A stretch of 64,000 bases of DNA from Zeugodacus cucurbitae (lineage: Eukaryota; Arthropoda; Insecta; Diptera; Tephritidae): positions 71,956,719 to 72,020,718 of the forward strand of contig NC_071668.1 in assembly GCF_028554725.1 (NCBI RefSeq), written 5' to 3'. The translations under genes were made by a program, and so were the position numbers. The notes below the pieces were generated by a model that made no database searches, was not told the DNA's origin, and was given only the letters and a program-made list of their open reading frames with translations. Positions within the stretch are counted from its first letter, which is position 1. Every line of letters starts with the position of its first letter. Of this stretch, positions 49,551 through 60,284 are shown in pieces.

Positions 49551-51203
49551 CAATTGGATTCTATCGCAAAGTTAGCTTTTTAAAAAATGGGAAAATATAT
49601 ATAAATTATTTTAAATATCAAATTATAATTGAGGAGCGAAATTTTTTTAATAAAATATTAATAAATTATGCAAGCCTTAAATATTAACTTTTTTACATTA
49701 TTTGTACACACAAGTCATATCATCTTTACTCATATATGTATATATCTACCTCACGATTATCACATTAATAAAAAAATAATTACTCATACGCACTGGCAAC
49801 CTCAATGCACTTATTAACACACCACGCCAAAAGCAACAGCAAATAGACAACTTATACAGCAGTAACAACAACTGATATTCACCTATCAACGCTACTCGAA
49901 CGCTTAATTACTGTCAGCGTAAAAAATATGCGCCACAAATACACACACATAAATACATACATACATATAAACACTGAAACACATTTGCGTCTTGGCATGT
50001 AATTGCATATGATTTGTGAGCACGTAGTGTACGTGTGCAGAGGATCAAACTCAATAATAACAACTCGACGTGTTGTTAAGTAACGCGCACCCATGTATAC
50101 CGACATACACATATACATATATATACATACACACATTTAGATATATATTTATTACCATCTTTAATAATGTAAGCGTGCACATGCGTGTAAAATAAGTGTG
50201 TTGGCATCTCTACAAACCATACATCGCTGCATAAAAAAATACAAATTAGATGTGAGAGAAGTGTATATTTTTTGTCTGTCAGTAGAGCTGACTAATTCAC
50301 TTCTAACATGGCAGGTATCGTTACGCTTTTATGTTGTTATATTTCTTCATATTATTTATATTATACTTATTTGATTTACCTGCAAGTACTATGTATGTGT
50401 GTGTACAAATGCATGTGAGTAGGCACTTCTGTTTGACTGGTGATTATCAGCATAAAAAAAAATTTATACACGTAATAAAGGTGATTTGTTTGAGCATGGC
50501 GCTTGTGTGGTTAAGTAACACTCAATGCTGAAGTGTTTGTGCCGCAAATGTGCGCAAATAACAGAAATATCTAAGCGGTGTGTAAATATATTCTTGATTG
50601 TGTATAAAATGCACAAAAAAAAATATATTTCTTTCTAGATACGTTTGATGAAATTGTGGATGACAGCCAGTTTAAGTAGGCTCAAAGACATTGATTGCCA
50701 AAATATTGGTACTATCAAAAATATGGAGGATTCACTTTATTTGTTGCTTTTAAAGAAAAAAACCTGACTTCTGCACAAAAACTGTTTTTTTTTAATTTTT
50801 TCAATTTCAGGCCAACAATATTTTTTTTTTACAAATATTGAATTATTATTTTAATTTAAAACATTTTTTATTTATTTGACATATTATTTCGAAATTGAAA
50901 AAAATGAATGTAATACATAAAACTTGTTATTTTTCACATAAAATAATGTCTTCTTAATATTTTTAATGAAATTTCAAGCACAATTAACACCTTGATATTT
51001 TGAGATATACATTCTTATGAACAAATAACAACATCTTCTTTAAATATCATCTTCTCAATCACAATTTCATTCAATAAGATAATAATATTTCTATAATTTC
51101 TAAAATCCCTCAATGTACTCATTTTGCGATTTTTTTAATAACTCCTTATTTGCTCACTCTTTCATTGTTATAAATAATATTTTATATACATAACAGTACA
51201 TAT
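49551..51203. other. Non-coding; nothing recognised
   Basis: CA/TA-rich microsatellite-like patch at 49930-49975 and 50090-50150. The remainder is AT-rich, with T- and A-runs at 50780-50960. Confidence 0.5.
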
Positions 51204-51371
51204 TTAAAGGGCTATACCAGTGTGACATTTTCAAAAAATCGTTTTTTTTTTTATTTTTTGTTTATTCGATAGTTTATACTTCCAAAAAATATCCTGTGAA
51301 AGCGGTAAGGTCATATCTTTAATATTTTTTTTTATGGCAGCGTTCTAAAAAGCGACCGCTCGCAGGTATAA

Positions 51372-52008
51372 AGTGCCCTGGAGACGATCAAATAATTGCG
51401 TCAAACAGTGCATATGTGTTAGTGATGTTCAATCGTGTGTTGCCCGCAAACGTTCAAATTAACACGTCAAACATCAGTTTAGTTTTGAGCTCGGAACGAA
51501 CGGTCATCATGTCATCGTCGGATGATGATTATCTATTATTGGCATGTGCTGCAATTCTTATGAAAAAAATTTCTCCATTTTTGTATTATTTTATATTATT
51601 TAGTTTATTTTATTATATTTGACTTTACTTTATTTTATTTTATTTTAGTTTATTTTTTTATTATATCTGATTTTACTTTATTTTATTTTATTATTTTAAT
51701 TTATTTGATTTGATTTTATATATTTTAAAATTTCAGACTTATTTCAATCCACTTTTTTCTGCTTCGCTTCACTTCACTTTTCTATGTCCTCTCAGCTTGA
51801 AATCTTCCCTGCAAATGAGCTCATGCTTGTCAAACATGAGTGGAGACGATCAAATTATCGTCCGTCAAATAGAAATATCAAAAAATTTTGATTTTCATCA
51901 AACAGAGCCGACAACAGGTCGGTGTAGCGTACGTGTGGCCGACGAGAGCCGACGACACCAACACACTTAAAGTGTTTGACGCAATTATTTGATCGTCTCC
52001 AAGGCACT
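51372..52008. mobile_element. PIF/Harbinger-like element nested in the piggyBac-like element
   Basis: 637 bp with near-perfect 36-base terminal inverted repeats (51372-51407 and 51973-52008; start AGTGCCCTGGAGACGATCAA; one mismatch) and TAA duplicated on both sides (51369-51371 and 52009-52011). A three-base TWA duplication is typical of PIF/Harbinger. A remnant transposase N-terminus supports this: an ATG at 51509 opens MSSSDDDYLLLACAAILMKK, the acidic-then-hydrophobic start I associate with HARBI1-like transposases. The frame then runs into a TTTTA-rich low-complexity segment (51590-51722), and the catalytic domain is absent. Confidence 0.8.
51509..51622 (+). pseudogene. Remnant N-terminus of HARBI1-like transposase
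   Basis: About 20 recognisable codons (MSSSDDDYLLLACAAILMKK), then hydrophobic filler encoded by T-rich sequence up to the TGA at 51620-51622. It has no catalytic residues. It matters mainly as a class marker for the surrounding element. Similarity is judged from memory of the family, and the motif is short. Confidence 0.55.
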
Positions 52009-52782
52009 TAAGCCGCTATAGTCGAAATGTTAAACGCGTTTTTCTCATTTTTAAAATTACTGACATCATAACTCAACGGGGAATTAAACTATCAACTTGA
52101 AACTGAGTATTATCTAATATATTTACTATGCAATGACTAATATTTTTGATTTGTTGATAATTGTCAATTTTTCTTTTAAAAAACTACAATTTTTTTACCT
52201 AAAAAACGACATTTTTTTCTGAAGTACGCCATTTTGTTAAATTTTGAAATTTTTTAAAAATCGAAGGACATTGTACAGGCAATATCTTCAACTTTAATAA
52301 CCTCTTTGAATTCTTTTGTTTCAGCTACTCATTCGGCCGCAATCATGTCAGCAGTTGGGGAACTATTTTTTTTTGGTACCTCCCAAGACAGCACATAACT
52401 CCTTTATTTCTCAACAGTTTTGTAAAAAAAATGTAGCTGAAAATATACCTTATTATGTTCAGAAAAAAACATTCGAACGAGTACTTTCTTAAAAAAAAAA
52501 TCACGAAAATTGCCTAATTTTCATGGGTTACACTGGTATAGCCCCTTAAAGTATCGTATTCTCAGCCTATTAAAATTTTTTATGTTATTTATTATATATA
52601 ATTATTTCTATTATTGTTATTATTAACTATTGAAATTATCTTTATAACCTAGTTTTTTACAGTAATGAACTTTCCAGTAAACATCGTAATCGTAAGCAGT
52701 GCAATATCTCAGCACACACATGGCGTATGAGTAACATACAAGCAGTTAGTTGTTGGCTTAGGGGTCTGTGATGGGCTAACTT

Positions 52783-52942
52783 GTCTAGAATACGGTAGTA
52801 AATCGATTTTTAGAATTCCGAAGTCGTTTTAAAGATACAAAACTTAAAAGAAGGAGCTGTTCGAAGCGCTACGCTTGTAGCTGGAAACATTGAACACGTG
52901 TTTCTCAAAACTGTGTTTTTTCAAACTTTCCTCCATTGTATT
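52783..52942 (-). repeat. Unclassified repeat, inverted partner of 49391-49550
   Basis: The reverse complement carries GTATCTTTAAAACGACTTCG, GCGCTTCGAACAGCTCCTTC and TACTACCGTATTCTAGACAA, collinear with the plus-strand copy 3.2 kb to the left. The two copies bracket the nested transposon pair. Confidence 0.75.
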
Positions 52943-53295
52943 TAAAAAAAACTCATGTTCTACACAATATTTTTAGCTTAAAATGTATATTTATACTATC
53001 GAAAGATATGTTAATAATTGTTAATAAACATAAGGTTCTATCTATTACCTATAAGAAGGAAAAAAATCTAAAAAATCACTAAAAAAACCCCCGACCGGCC
53101 GACTCCCTTAATCACTTTTTGTTTGTTCATATCAAAAAACTAATTCTTCTTAAGCCTAGATTTACTCAATTCACATTATTAAAAAGTGTTTTTAACATTA
53201 ATGAAGCCAATATGTAAAGTAACTCTTCCTAAGCGTACTGTCGAAAGTTCTCTTCGTTCGGGTTTTACTAATATCCTTAAGATTGGTTGGCAATT

Positions 53296-53657
53296 GTATG
53301 TATGTGATTGGCGTTGCAACCGTTTAGCCGGTTATAGCCGAATCGACGATAGTACGCCATCTCTCTCTCTCCTTCGCAGTTCGGCGCCAGTCGGAGATCC
53401 CAAGTGTAACCAGGTCGCTCTCCACCTGGTCCCTCCAACGGAGTGGAGGCCTTCCCCTTCCTCGGCTTCCTCCGGCGGGTACTGCATCGAACACTTTCAG
53501 GGCTGGAGTGTTTTCGTCCATTCGGACAACATGACCTAGCCAGCGTAGCCGCTGTCTTTTTATTCGCTGAACTATGTCAATGTCGTCGTATAACTCGTAC
53601 AGCTCATCGTTCCATCGTCTGCGGTATTCGCCGTTGCCAATGTTCTTAGGACCATAA
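53296..53657 (-). mobile_element. RTE-like non-LTR retroposon, 3'-end copy A
   Basis: Minus strand, severely 5'-truncated. It encodes only the C-terminal tail of the polyprotein: IGNGEYRRRWNDELYELYDD (frame-decayed), RLRWLGHVVRMDENTPALKV, PAGGSRGRGRPPLRWRDQVE, then SDWRRTAKERERWRTIVDSA and stop at about 53324. The 3' end reads CGGTTGCAACGCCAATCACA followed by a short (CATA)n-like tail (to 53296). RLRWLGHVxRM and the DREAWRxxVxxA-like end suggest the RTE/BovB lineage; this assignment is by memory. Confidence 0.85.
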
Positions 53658-55974
53658 TTTTATCATATTGACATATCTCGGGTATATCACTACTTATTTT
53701 TGGTTGTAAAAATTAGAATTAATAGGGAGTGCTTCGCCAAAATACCATTTTGATTGGCATTATTCTTGAAATATTCGAAATAATTCACCAACTTGTTCAA
53801 TATAGTATTTCTCGCTATAATGGCTTTTGTCAATAATATTTTACTGGTGGTTTGGAAACAAGAAAAAAGAAGCAGCATACTTTGGATTTAGCTATCAACT
53901 GATAGTTCTAAAGTGGAGTAATGGAATCTCACATTATGCTCGATAGTGGTCTATGGTTAAGTGTCTAAATTATAATTTTATTTATATTTGAGATAATAGA
54001 CTGATACACTACATGTTTAAATATTCGTTTAGTACTCGTATTATTAGCTTTTTTAAGGCATTTTTGAATAATATAGCAGTCATCATAGCAGTCAGATCAG
54101 CTCAATTCAGTAAGTTTTGTTTGCATAAATATATATTCGATGTAAAAATAGACATAAATTTACGCATAGTTCACACGAGGCTATTTTCATGGTGTATAAT
54201 TTATGATATTAACACATTTTAATTTCGCTTCAGTAAAAAAGATTTCTAAAATCTCATAAAGTATGCTTCCGCAAGTACTGAAATCCAAAAATTATACTCT
54301 TTTTGAATGCTTGCTTTACCAAAAATAAATTTATAGTTAAAATTTTTTATCTTTTAAACTAGAACATACAAAAACATATTTGTATATGGTTGCATACTTA
54401 GAATACAAGAGTATTAAGTTTTACAGTGTCCTAAAAGATATTTTTGTTCTTTTTATTACTGTATTGCCATAAAACATTCCCCAAATAATGAAATTATAAA
54501 TATTACTTATAAATAACAGCTTACAAGTATAACGTTACAGTTTCAATTAAAAATTCCAGTACAGCAACTATTTGAGGAATATCACTCACGCCACATTCCA
54601 TTCCACTTTCACACGCCACATGCAGCATGCAGAATGTAACAACAAACCACACACGCCCATTTGCTTACATATTTCATATACACATAACACCTTTTACAGC
54701 GCTTAATTGCATTAAAATTTTTTTGCGTTAAAAATGCATTTTCAACCGTCAAATTTTTATTTCGACTCATGCTCATGTCATTTGCGTTTCCCTTTGAAAT
54801 TCGCACGCATGCCACACACAAATACCAACAAAGCTGCAAATTATTTGCGAATACTGCAGCAAATACAGCAAATATGTTTGCTCACTCTATTAACACGCTG
54901 CAGTTGTTGTTGTTGCCGTACTATCGCAATTTTGCTCATTCGTATGCTCAATCAGTAAAACCCAAACCGCAGTCGAATTGCTGTAATCCAGCATAATCCA
55001 ATATTTTCACACACACACACACAAACACCCACACATGCTAGCAAAAAAATAACTGTATCTCTACTATATTTTCTTTATTGTAATTGCATTACTCCGAATA
55101 TGTGTGTGGTTGTGTGAATGTGTGTGCGAATGCCTGCAGTGCAAAGAGACTAAATAAAGTGTGAGCAACAAAAACTAATAAAAACACACACACAATTGCA
55201 TTGCTATATATGTGTTATTGTTATTGTGCTTGTCATTTTTTTATCTTATTTTTTTCGCAAAATTTCTCTCCCTTTTTTGCTTTGTTAGCCAAATCATGGC
55301 GCCTCACAGCCATCGCTTGTAATTGAATACTTTATGGCATTAATTCTCTTTGTTTTTTCGTTTTCTGCTTTTGCTATTATTAACCACGCTTATAAGCAAG
55401 CGCTTTGTGTTATGTGCTTTGTCTGTGCTGCAATTGAGTGATTTGCGTTTTTTCCACAGCATTTTTTCCTTCTCAGAATTATGCCAATTATTTAGCGCTT
55501 TAATCAGTTGGATTTACCTTTTTTTAGATGAGTTTAAGGATAAATAATATCATATTTTCAGGGTTAAAACAAACGAATACTGACGCATAGTAATCACAAC
55601 GCATTAAAGACTGCCTCGCCGAACGCTTGGTAAAATGAAACTTTGATATTTAAATAGCTTGCCGCAAGGTGAAGACGATCAAATATAAATGGGAGATTTT
55701 TCGTATGGTTTATTATTATTTATAGTTTATACTCGGTTTCATTTTATTATTAGGTATGGGTTAGGGTTTCCTTGTCTACTTTCAGTATACTTTCCACTCA
55801 GCAGCACTGTCTACCTCTGTCTTTATAAATGAAGGCATGTTAAATAAGCTTTTTTCAATGAGAACATTAATATTTCTCCAATAATAGAGGTGCTAACTGG
55901 TCACAAAAGGGGGGTTTCTCTTCCGAGGCTCTGATTATTTTTTTTTGTTGGGGAGGTTTTTTTATGTGGTGGGT
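53658..55974. other. Non-coding; nothing recognised
   Basis: AT-rich; (CA)n at 55009-55024 and a CA/TG-rich segment to 55215. Frames at 54609-54996 overlap on both strands and are unsupported. Confidence 0.5.
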
Positions 55975-56190
55975 CCCAAACACTACGCACAACCGCAGAA
56001 GCGGGCTTCGCCTTCCCATTTTAGCTCGCCTTGAAATGGGTGTCTGTTAGCTTCCCAAGGGATACTTGGTCTAAAACCGGAAGTCGTGAGCTGCTTGAGT
56101 CTTATGTAAAAGAATCGTTCCTGGCCACTCCCAAGTGAATGGCAATCAGAAACTTTCCTCACTTGCGTGAGCTTCTACATATGACCCCAT
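55975..56190 (+). repeat. Unassigned GC-richer repeat-like block upstream of RTE copy B
   Basis: A sharp composition change at about 55965 introduces GGTCCCAAACACTACGCACA, then GGTGTCTGTTAGCTTCCCAA, TCGTGAGCTGCTTGAGTCTT and CTGGCCACTCCCAAGTGAAT. It looks like part of a dispersed element abutting the reverse transcriptase segment. No sustained frame. It could be the 5' part of the same element, or a separate repeat joined to it. Confidence 0.45.
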
Positions 56191-56194
56191 CATT

Positions 56195-57620
56195 CCGCTT
56201 GAAGAACAACAAAGCGGCGGGGGCCGATGGACTACCGGCCGAGCTATTCAAATACGGCGGCGGATCAACTTCTTTGTAGAATATCGTCGGAAGAAAGCAT
56301 GCCCGACGATTGGAATCTCAGTGTGCTCTGCCCAATCCATAAAAAGGGAGACCCCACAATCTGCGCCAATTACCGTGGTATAAGTCTTCTGAATATCGCA
56401 TATAAGGTTTTGTCGAGCGTATTGTGTGAAAGACTAAAGCCCACCGTCAACGAACTGATTGCACTTTATCAGTGTGGCTTTAGACCTGAAAATCGACAAT
56501 GGACCAGATATTCACCATGCGCCACATCTTGGAAAAGACCCGAGAGAGAAGAATCGATAGTCACCATCTTATCATCGATTTTAAAGCTGCCTTCGATAGC
56601 ACGAAAAGGAGCTGCTTTTATGCCGCGATGTCTGAATTTGGTATCCCTGCAAAACTAATACGGCTATTTAAACTGACGTTGAGCAACACCAAAAGCTCTG
56701 TCAGTAGACCTCTCCGAGCCGTTCGGTGACTATCGTGCGTCTTCAATCTATTACTGGAAAAAATAATACGAGCTGCAGAGCTAAATAGAGAAGGTACAAT
56801 CTTCTACAAGAGTGTACAGCTGCTGACGTATGCCGATGATATTCATATCATCGGAAGCAATAACCGCGCCGTTTGTTCTGCTTTTTCCAAACTAGATAAA
56901 GAAGCGAAGCGTATGAGTCTGGTGGTGAATGAGGACAAGACGAAATATCTCCTGTCATCAAACAAACAGTCAGCGCACTCGCGTCTTGGCTCCCACGTCA
57001 CTGTTGACCGTCATACCTTTGAAGTAGTAGATAGTTTCGTCTACTTGGGAACCAGCGTTAACAACACCAACAATGTCAACTTTGAAATCCAATGCAGAAT
57101 CACTCTTGCCAACAGGTCTCTCGACGAACAAAAATCAAACTCTACAAGTCGCTCATTATTCCCGTCCTGATGTATGGCGCCGAAGCGCGGACGATGACAA
57201 CATCCGATGAGACGACTCTTGGGGTTTTCGAGAGAAAGGTTTTGCGTAAGATATATGGTCCTCTAAACATTGGCAACGGCGAATACCGCAGACGATAGAA
57301 CGATGAGCTGTACGATTTATACGACGATATCGACATAGTTCAGCGAATAAAAAGACAGCGGCTACGCTGGCTAGGTCATGTTGTACGAATGGATGAAAAC
57401 ACTCCAGCTCTGAAAGTGTTCGATGCAGTACCCGCTGGAGGAAGCCGCGGAAGAGGACGACCTCCACTCTGGTGGAAAGACCAAGTGCAAAGTGACCTGG
57501 CTTCACTTGGTGTTTCGAGTTGGCGCCAAAAAGCAAAAATGAAGAACGAGTGGCGCGCTCTGGTGGATTCGGCTATAATCGTTTAAAGCGGTTTCTACGC
57601 CAAATATATATATATATAAC
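56195..57620 (+). pseudogene. RTE-like non-LTR retrotransposon copy B with reverse transcriptase
   Basis: The longest of three related copies. Plus strand: NNKAAGADGLPAELFKYGG, LCPIHKKGDPTICANYRGIS, LLNIAYKVLSSVLCERLKP, IDFKAAFDSTKR, then TYADDIHIIGSNN with the catalytic YADD at 56829-56840, TKYLLSSNKQSAHSRL, YKSLIIPVLMYGAEARTM, IYGPLNIGNGEYRRR, and the C-terminal RLRWLGHVVRMDENTPALKV...GRGRPPLWW tail ending at TAA 57584-57586. It is dead. There are frameshifts near 56270 and 56500, a deletion near 56730 removing the segment before YADD that would hold the RQGD block, a deletion near 57115 after ITLANR, and a TAG at 57296-57298. The endonuclease domain is absent, as expected for 5' truncation. 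A (TA)n tail follows at 57606-57618. Confidence 0.9.
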
Positions 57621-59655
57621 TGAATAATGTAAAGTTCAATTATCGCAATATGTTTCTCCTGCCTGTCTCGCTTTAATCAGATTAAGGTTGGGCCATCTCA
57701 GTTTTCACTTTTTCAGCCTTCAAAGAAATTAAATGGTATTAGACTAGTCTCCTTAGTCAGTCTATGTTAAACTAGACCATTCATAGATACTTTAGTCTCT
57801 TTTGAGATTTTCTTCAGGGTCATCTGAGTCTACCTCAGCGACAATTCATTCGTGTATCCAATATACCCAAACGAGTACAATTTACAGACTTTAGTGATCG
57901 GTATTATAGTATTCTTAACCCAATATAAACTAAGTGAATGATATACCTCCTCGTATTTTTGCATCTTTTCGCTATTCCTTCCTTGTTAGGATAAAAGATT
58001 AGTGTAAATTTCGAATTCCTGAAACTATTCAGAAAGTAATTTAGGTTTATTTCCGATATCAGCTCCATCTAGTCCTTTTCCTTTCTGCCATATAAGCAAA
58101 ATATTCTCTATATCGATGCTCTAATAATGTTTTTGACATTAATATGACACCGGCGCTATCTATCAAAATTTAAATGTATCAGTTGAAAAAATGTAACTGG
58201 ATTGTTTTATTTAGAAATATTTGATTAAATTTTGCTGAATTTTTTTATAACACACAAAGATTTTTAATCATATAATAATTTAAAAAATATTTAACTTTTC
58301 ACAAAAAAATTATTTTATTTCGCAAAAAAATATGCAAATTCACACTTTTTTCAAAATATAAATATTAGATTGCATACATCTAAAAAACAAAAAATTCTCA
58401 TAAAATTGCATTTTATTGCCACAAAAAATAACTATCAGTTGTATGCATTTGTATATCATTTGCATTTTATCTACAGGATATACTCCTCCCACACATAAAT
58501 TAAGCCCATTGAACCAGTGATACTAAGCAATTAATAGAACAAATGGCAATAGAGTAATAAAAAAGGCAACAATTTTTGCATGAAAGTTTATATCTTTTCC
58601 ACTGTGAAAAAACCACTAAAATATAACCAAAAATTACGCTAAAAAATGTCATGCGATACCAGCAATAAAATATTAACAAATTGTGTATTTCCGGTTGATA
58701 AATAAATCACTGTTTTACAAAAAAAAATATTAGAATAACAATCGCCTAACTATATGCAAATAAGAGTAGTAGGTAGTAGTAGTAGTAAATAGAGATAGAA
58801 ATGATGCTGGAATACTATTCCAGAATTGAAAAGCATCATTAGGCAACATATACGCCATAGAATGTTTTTTTAGGATTCCTAACCTTAAAAGCTAAGAGAC
58901 TTGAGAGGCTGAGTAAGATGTCCTGTAGTCAAAATGTATCTTACTAACTAGTAGCTACTCCATTATTTCCGACGCAACGACATGTATAATAAATCCATTA
59001 TTATTCTTTTGTTTGGTTCTTTTTGGAATCTTTTTATCAGGAAATAACTTTCATTTTTTACAATTTCGAGAAAGAACATAAGGACTTGATCTTTTCCTTC
59101 TGACTATAAGACTATAGAATAAACTCTGTCTCTATAACACCACTGAAGGGTCAAAGACGATCTAATACCAGATCATATCTCAGGGTACTAAAATCAACTT
59201 CTGCTATATCTGAATATTCTGAGAAATAGATACTGAAATTTTAGTCGAAAATAACGGTTCACACTTTAGATGGCCGCCAAAAATTGAAAAAAAAAATAAT
59301 AATCAGAGAACGTTGGGGGGAAGATTGGTTTAAAATTTCACTAAATTTGTATGGTTTTTCATTTTCAGATAATTTTCGGCCGAGTTACAGTGAACACCGT
59401 TTTTTTTTCGCTGAAACCCAGACCCCTCCCTTAAAGGAAAAATAATATATTTTTCGCACGATAGATGGCGCTGGGTTCTAGATATTGTAATTATAGCTTT
59501 TTTAGTACGCGGATTGCAAAAGAACACTAAACTAAACTAACTGAAGCTTCACTAAAATCCGAGAAGTAACTTTTAGAGCTCTTATAGTGTCATATTTAAG
59601 CGAGTATTCTTGTGCTACCTGGTTATTACAGTTTCATGCTTTAAATACTATACAT
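57621..59655. other. Non-coding; nothing recognised
   Basis: AT-rich with A-run segments at 58200-58340 and an (AGT)n-like patch at 58766-58789. The segment 59265-59530 is more GC-balanced, but no family was recognised. Confidence 0.5.
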
Positions 59656-60284
59656 GTACGTATGTGATTGGCGTTGAACCGTTATAGCCGAATCGATGAT
59701 AGCGCGCCACTCCTCTTTTTCCTTCGCAGTTCGACGCCAGTTAGAGATCCCAAGTGTAACCAGGTCGCTCTCCACATGGTCCCGCCAACAGAGTGGAGGT
59801 CTTCCCCTTCCTCGGCTTCAACCAGCGGGTACTGCATCGAACACTTTCACGGCTGGAGTGTTTTCGTCCATTCGGACAACATGACCTAGCCAGCGTAGCC
59901 GCTGTCTTTTTATTCGCTGAACTATGTCAATGTCGTCGTATAACTCGTACAGCTCATCGTTCCATCGTCTGCGGTATTCGCCGTTGCCAATGTTCTGAGG
60001 ACCATAAATCTTGCGCAAAATTATCCTCTCGAAAACTCCTAGTGTCGCCTCATCGGATGTTGACATCGTCCAGGCTTCTGCACCATAAAGTAGGTCGGAA
60101 TGATAAGCGACTTGTAGAGTTTGATTTGGGTTCGTCGAGAGAGGACTTTACTTTTCAATTGCCTACACAGTCCAAAGTAGCACCTGTTGGCAAAAGTGAG
60201 TCTGCGCTGGATTTCGAGGCTAACATTGTTGGTGTTGTTAATACTGGTTCCCAGGTATACAAAATTATCTACGACTTCGAAGTT
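59656..60284 (-). mobile_element. RTE-like non-LTR retroposon, copy C
   Basis: Minus strand, longer than copy A. From 60284 downward it reads EVVDNFVYLGTS..NTTNNV, EIQRR, LSRRTQIKLYKSLIIP, then after a frameshift MSTSDEATLGVFERIILRKI, YGPQNIGNGEYRRRWNDELY, RLRWLGHVVRMDENTPAVKV and a frame-decayed PAG tail. The 3' end CGTTCAACGCCAATCACATA matches copy A. It overlaps the region deleted in copy B around ITLANR, so the copies complement each other for alignment. Confidence 0.88.

Larger units (their letters stand above)
51208..52545. mobile_element. piggyBac-like non-autonomous element with TTAA flanks
   Basis: 1338 bp. The left end AGGGCTATACCAGTGTGACA and the reverse complement of the right end, GGGGCTATACCAGTGTAACC, form a terminal inverted repeat. 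TTAA lies immediately outside both ends (51204-51207 and 52546-52549). TTAA is the target site of piggyBac elements, which supports that assignment; the terminal sequence itself is not one I recognise. No transposase frame survives. About half of its length is a second transposon (51372-52008). Confidence 0.75.
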
